Assembly: GCA_964521285.1 (NCBI GenBank)
Contig: CAZFQS010000008.1
Span: 62,001 to 126,000, forward strand
Origin: G020354785 sp964521285
GTDB taxonomy: Bacteria > Bacteroidota > Bacteroidia > Bacteroidales > UBA10428
Direction: 5' to 3'
DNA length: 64,000 nt
Below the pieces are notes generated by a model. The model had not been told where the DNA came from and did not search any database. It saw nothing but the letters and a program-made list of their open reading frames with translations. How positions within the stretch are numbered: position 1 is the first letter of the stretch; each line of letters starts with the position of its first letter. A program made the position numbers and the translations under genes. Below, one piece after another: positions 62,904-64,000 of this stretch.

Positions 62904-63839
62904 ATGTCTGAAAAAACTGTTCATACAATAGTAAATCCAATTGCCGGGTGTGGGCGGACAGTAAGGCTTATCCCAAAGCTCCTGGCAGAGATGGAAAGAA
63001 GGTTCGGTACTGATTGTACAATGCACACTACCCGGCAGCCTCTTGAAGCAACAGATATTACACGGAAATCCATTATGGCCGGCGCAAAGCTTATTATAGT
63101 TGTGGGAGGTGACGGTACTGTTCAGGAAGCTGTTAATGGATTCTTCGAGGACAGAAAGCTTATAAATCCTGAGTGTGAACTTGGAATATTAAATTACGGT
63201 ACCGGAAAAGGCTTGCTGCAAACTCTTAATTTACCATTATCACTTGAAGAGCAGCTCGATTTAATAGCGCACTCCCCGGGCAATCCCATAGATATAGGTT
63301 GTATTGGCTATTACGATGAAAGAGGCCGGAAGTATGAACGATTATTTATCAATGAATGTCAGGTTGGTATCGGAGGTGCTGTAGTAACAGGAGTCAGTAT
63401 GAAGCATAAGTATTTTGGAGGCACGATAGCTTTTGGTTCGGTAGCAGTTAAACAGGCTCTTTTCTATAAAGCTCTGAATCTGACTGTTGAATTTGATGAC
63501 AAGCAGATAATTTCCAGGGATTTAATCGGAGTAGTAGTAGGTAACGGTGCTTTCTGTGCCGGAGGAATGAGACTTACTCCTGATGCAAGACCAGACGACG
63601 GTCAGTTTGATGTTCTGTTGATACACGACTTGAACATTTTTAGGCGCATATGGAACTTTACTAAAATTTATTCAGGAAGGCATATAAAATCACAATGCTT
63701 CACTATCCGGCGCAGCAAGTCGCTTAGTATTGATTCTAAAGAACCGGTACTTATTGAAGCAGACGGGGAATTACTTGGTACAGTACCCTGTGAAATCAGT
63801 TTGCTGCCGGCAGTTTTAAAAGTTAAGTCCAATATTTAA
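62904..63839 (+). CDS. Diacylglycerol kinase-like lipid kinase
   Basis: 311 residues. The DAGK catalytic fold: TIVNPIAGCGRTVRLIPKL at the start, VVGGDGTVQEAVNGF (the GGDGT ATP-binding motif), LNYGTGKGLLQTLNLP where relatives have GTGNDxA, and a C-terminal domain with GNGAFCAGGMRLTPDARPDDGQFDVLLI. It should phosphorylate a lipid such as diacylglycerol or undecaprenol, or a sphingosine-like substrate. It is followed 12 bases later by the last, cut-off gene. Confidence 0.92.
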   Translation: MSEKTVHTIVNPIAGCGRTVRLIPKLLAEMERRFGTDCTMHTTRQPLEATDITRKSIMAGAKLIIVVGGDGTVQEAVNGFFEDRKLINPECELGILNYGTGKGLLQTLNLPLSLEEQLDLIAHSPGNPIDIGCIGYYDERGRKYERLFINECQVGIGGAVVTGVSMKHKYFGGTIAFGSVAVKQALFYKALNLTVEFDDKQIISRDLIGVVVGNGAFCAGGMRLTPDARPDDGQFDVLLIHDLNIFRRIWNFTKIYSGRHIKSQCFTIRRSKSLSIDSKEPVLIEADGELLGTVPCEISLLPAVLKVKSNI

Positions 63840-63851
63840 TAATATGAAAAT

Positions 63852-64000
63852 ATGAAAAAGTTTATCAGGTTAGTGAGAAAATTTGAGTTTGAAGCACGGA
63901 TATTCATTTCATTTAGTATTGTAATAGTGGCCTGTGCTCTCTCGTTTGTCGTTTACAGATCTGCGCCAGGGAATATGATCATTGTGGGCAGATGGTTTGG
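63852..64000 (+). CDS. Membrane protein, N-terminal part only
   Basis: Open from an ATG at 63852 to the window end (49 residues). One transmembrane helix (FISFSIVIVACALSFVVY) follows a basic start (MKKFIRLVRKFEFEAR). After it comes APGNMIIVGRWFG. Family cannot be decided from this fragment. A shorter ATG-starting frame at 63844 ends at once. Confidence 0.6.
   Translation, partial: MKKFIRLVRKFEFEARIFISFSIVIVACALSFVVYRSAPGNMIIVGRWF

Noticed and set aside
1..64000. tRNA, rRNA, CRISPR arrays, insertion sequences or prophage
   Set aside because: No TpsiC-arm-like segments in gaps, no spaced direct repeats of CRISPR type, and no transposase, integrase or phage structural genes were seen.

Overview
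The window is an AT-rich stretch of a Bacteroidota chromosome, probably a Bacteroidales/Marinilabiliales-type organism. Evidence: type IX secretion C-terminal sorting domains, a one-chain PurL, an LptD of the Bacteroidota type, DUF4293, DUF4846, DUF2905 and bTHX proteins, an RNase Y gene, and several promoters fitting the Bacteroidota consensus TTTG-N17..19-TAnnTTTG. Almost all of it is ordinary core chromosome. I see no IS element, prophage, CRISPR array, tRNA or rRNA.

Layout. 1-9.5 kb: a cut-off nicotinamidase-like hydrolase, a striking endonuclease Q-UvrD helicase fusion ending in a clamp-binding peptide, a DUF4846 lipoprotein, a DNA/RNA non-specific endonuclease homologue that has lost its catalytic motif, and purL. 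9.7-18 kb: orphan sensor histidine kinase, TIGR04076 protein, large AsmA-like protein, T9SS-secreted LamG/phosphoesterase, rplS. 18-33 kb, mostly on the minus strand: C69 dipeptidase, anmK, M23 peptidase; then zapA, a 6S-like RNA and rny on the plus strand; a SirB1-type protein, a DUF4293 protein, pyrB-pyrI, a YigZ protein, dnaA, an MCE protein and an amidase. 33-47 kb: lptD, ridA, the rpsF-rpsR-rplI operon, dnaX, icd, ferritin, phosphofructokinase, a short GH13 enzyme, a methyltransferase, a ferritin-VIT fusion and glutamate dehydrogenase. 47-52.6 kb: a LexA-like XRE/S24 repressor divergent from dinB and a second DnaE-type polymerase, with two matching operator-like palindromes between them. 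52.6-64 kb: small membrane proteins, an extended bTHX protein, secreted hypothetical proteins, a T9SS cargo, metA, an OB-fold protein, rlmN, a GldM-domain protein, an HTH regulator, a diacylglycerol-kinase-like protein and the start of a membrane protein.

How the genes fit together. The window is rich in DNA replication and repair (DnaA, DnaX, EndoQ-UvrD, DinB/DnaE2 under a self-cleaving repressor) and in envelope building (LptD, amidase, MCE, AsmA, M23, AnmK). The most unusual points are the EndoQ-UvrD-QLSLF fusion, the repressor/operator pair controlling an error-prone polymerase module, a ten-A run in dnaX at the gamma/tau boundary, and a set of short intergenic repeats (octamers, heptamers and GGGACAGC palindromes) that recur together and in places supply coding sequence or abut start codons.
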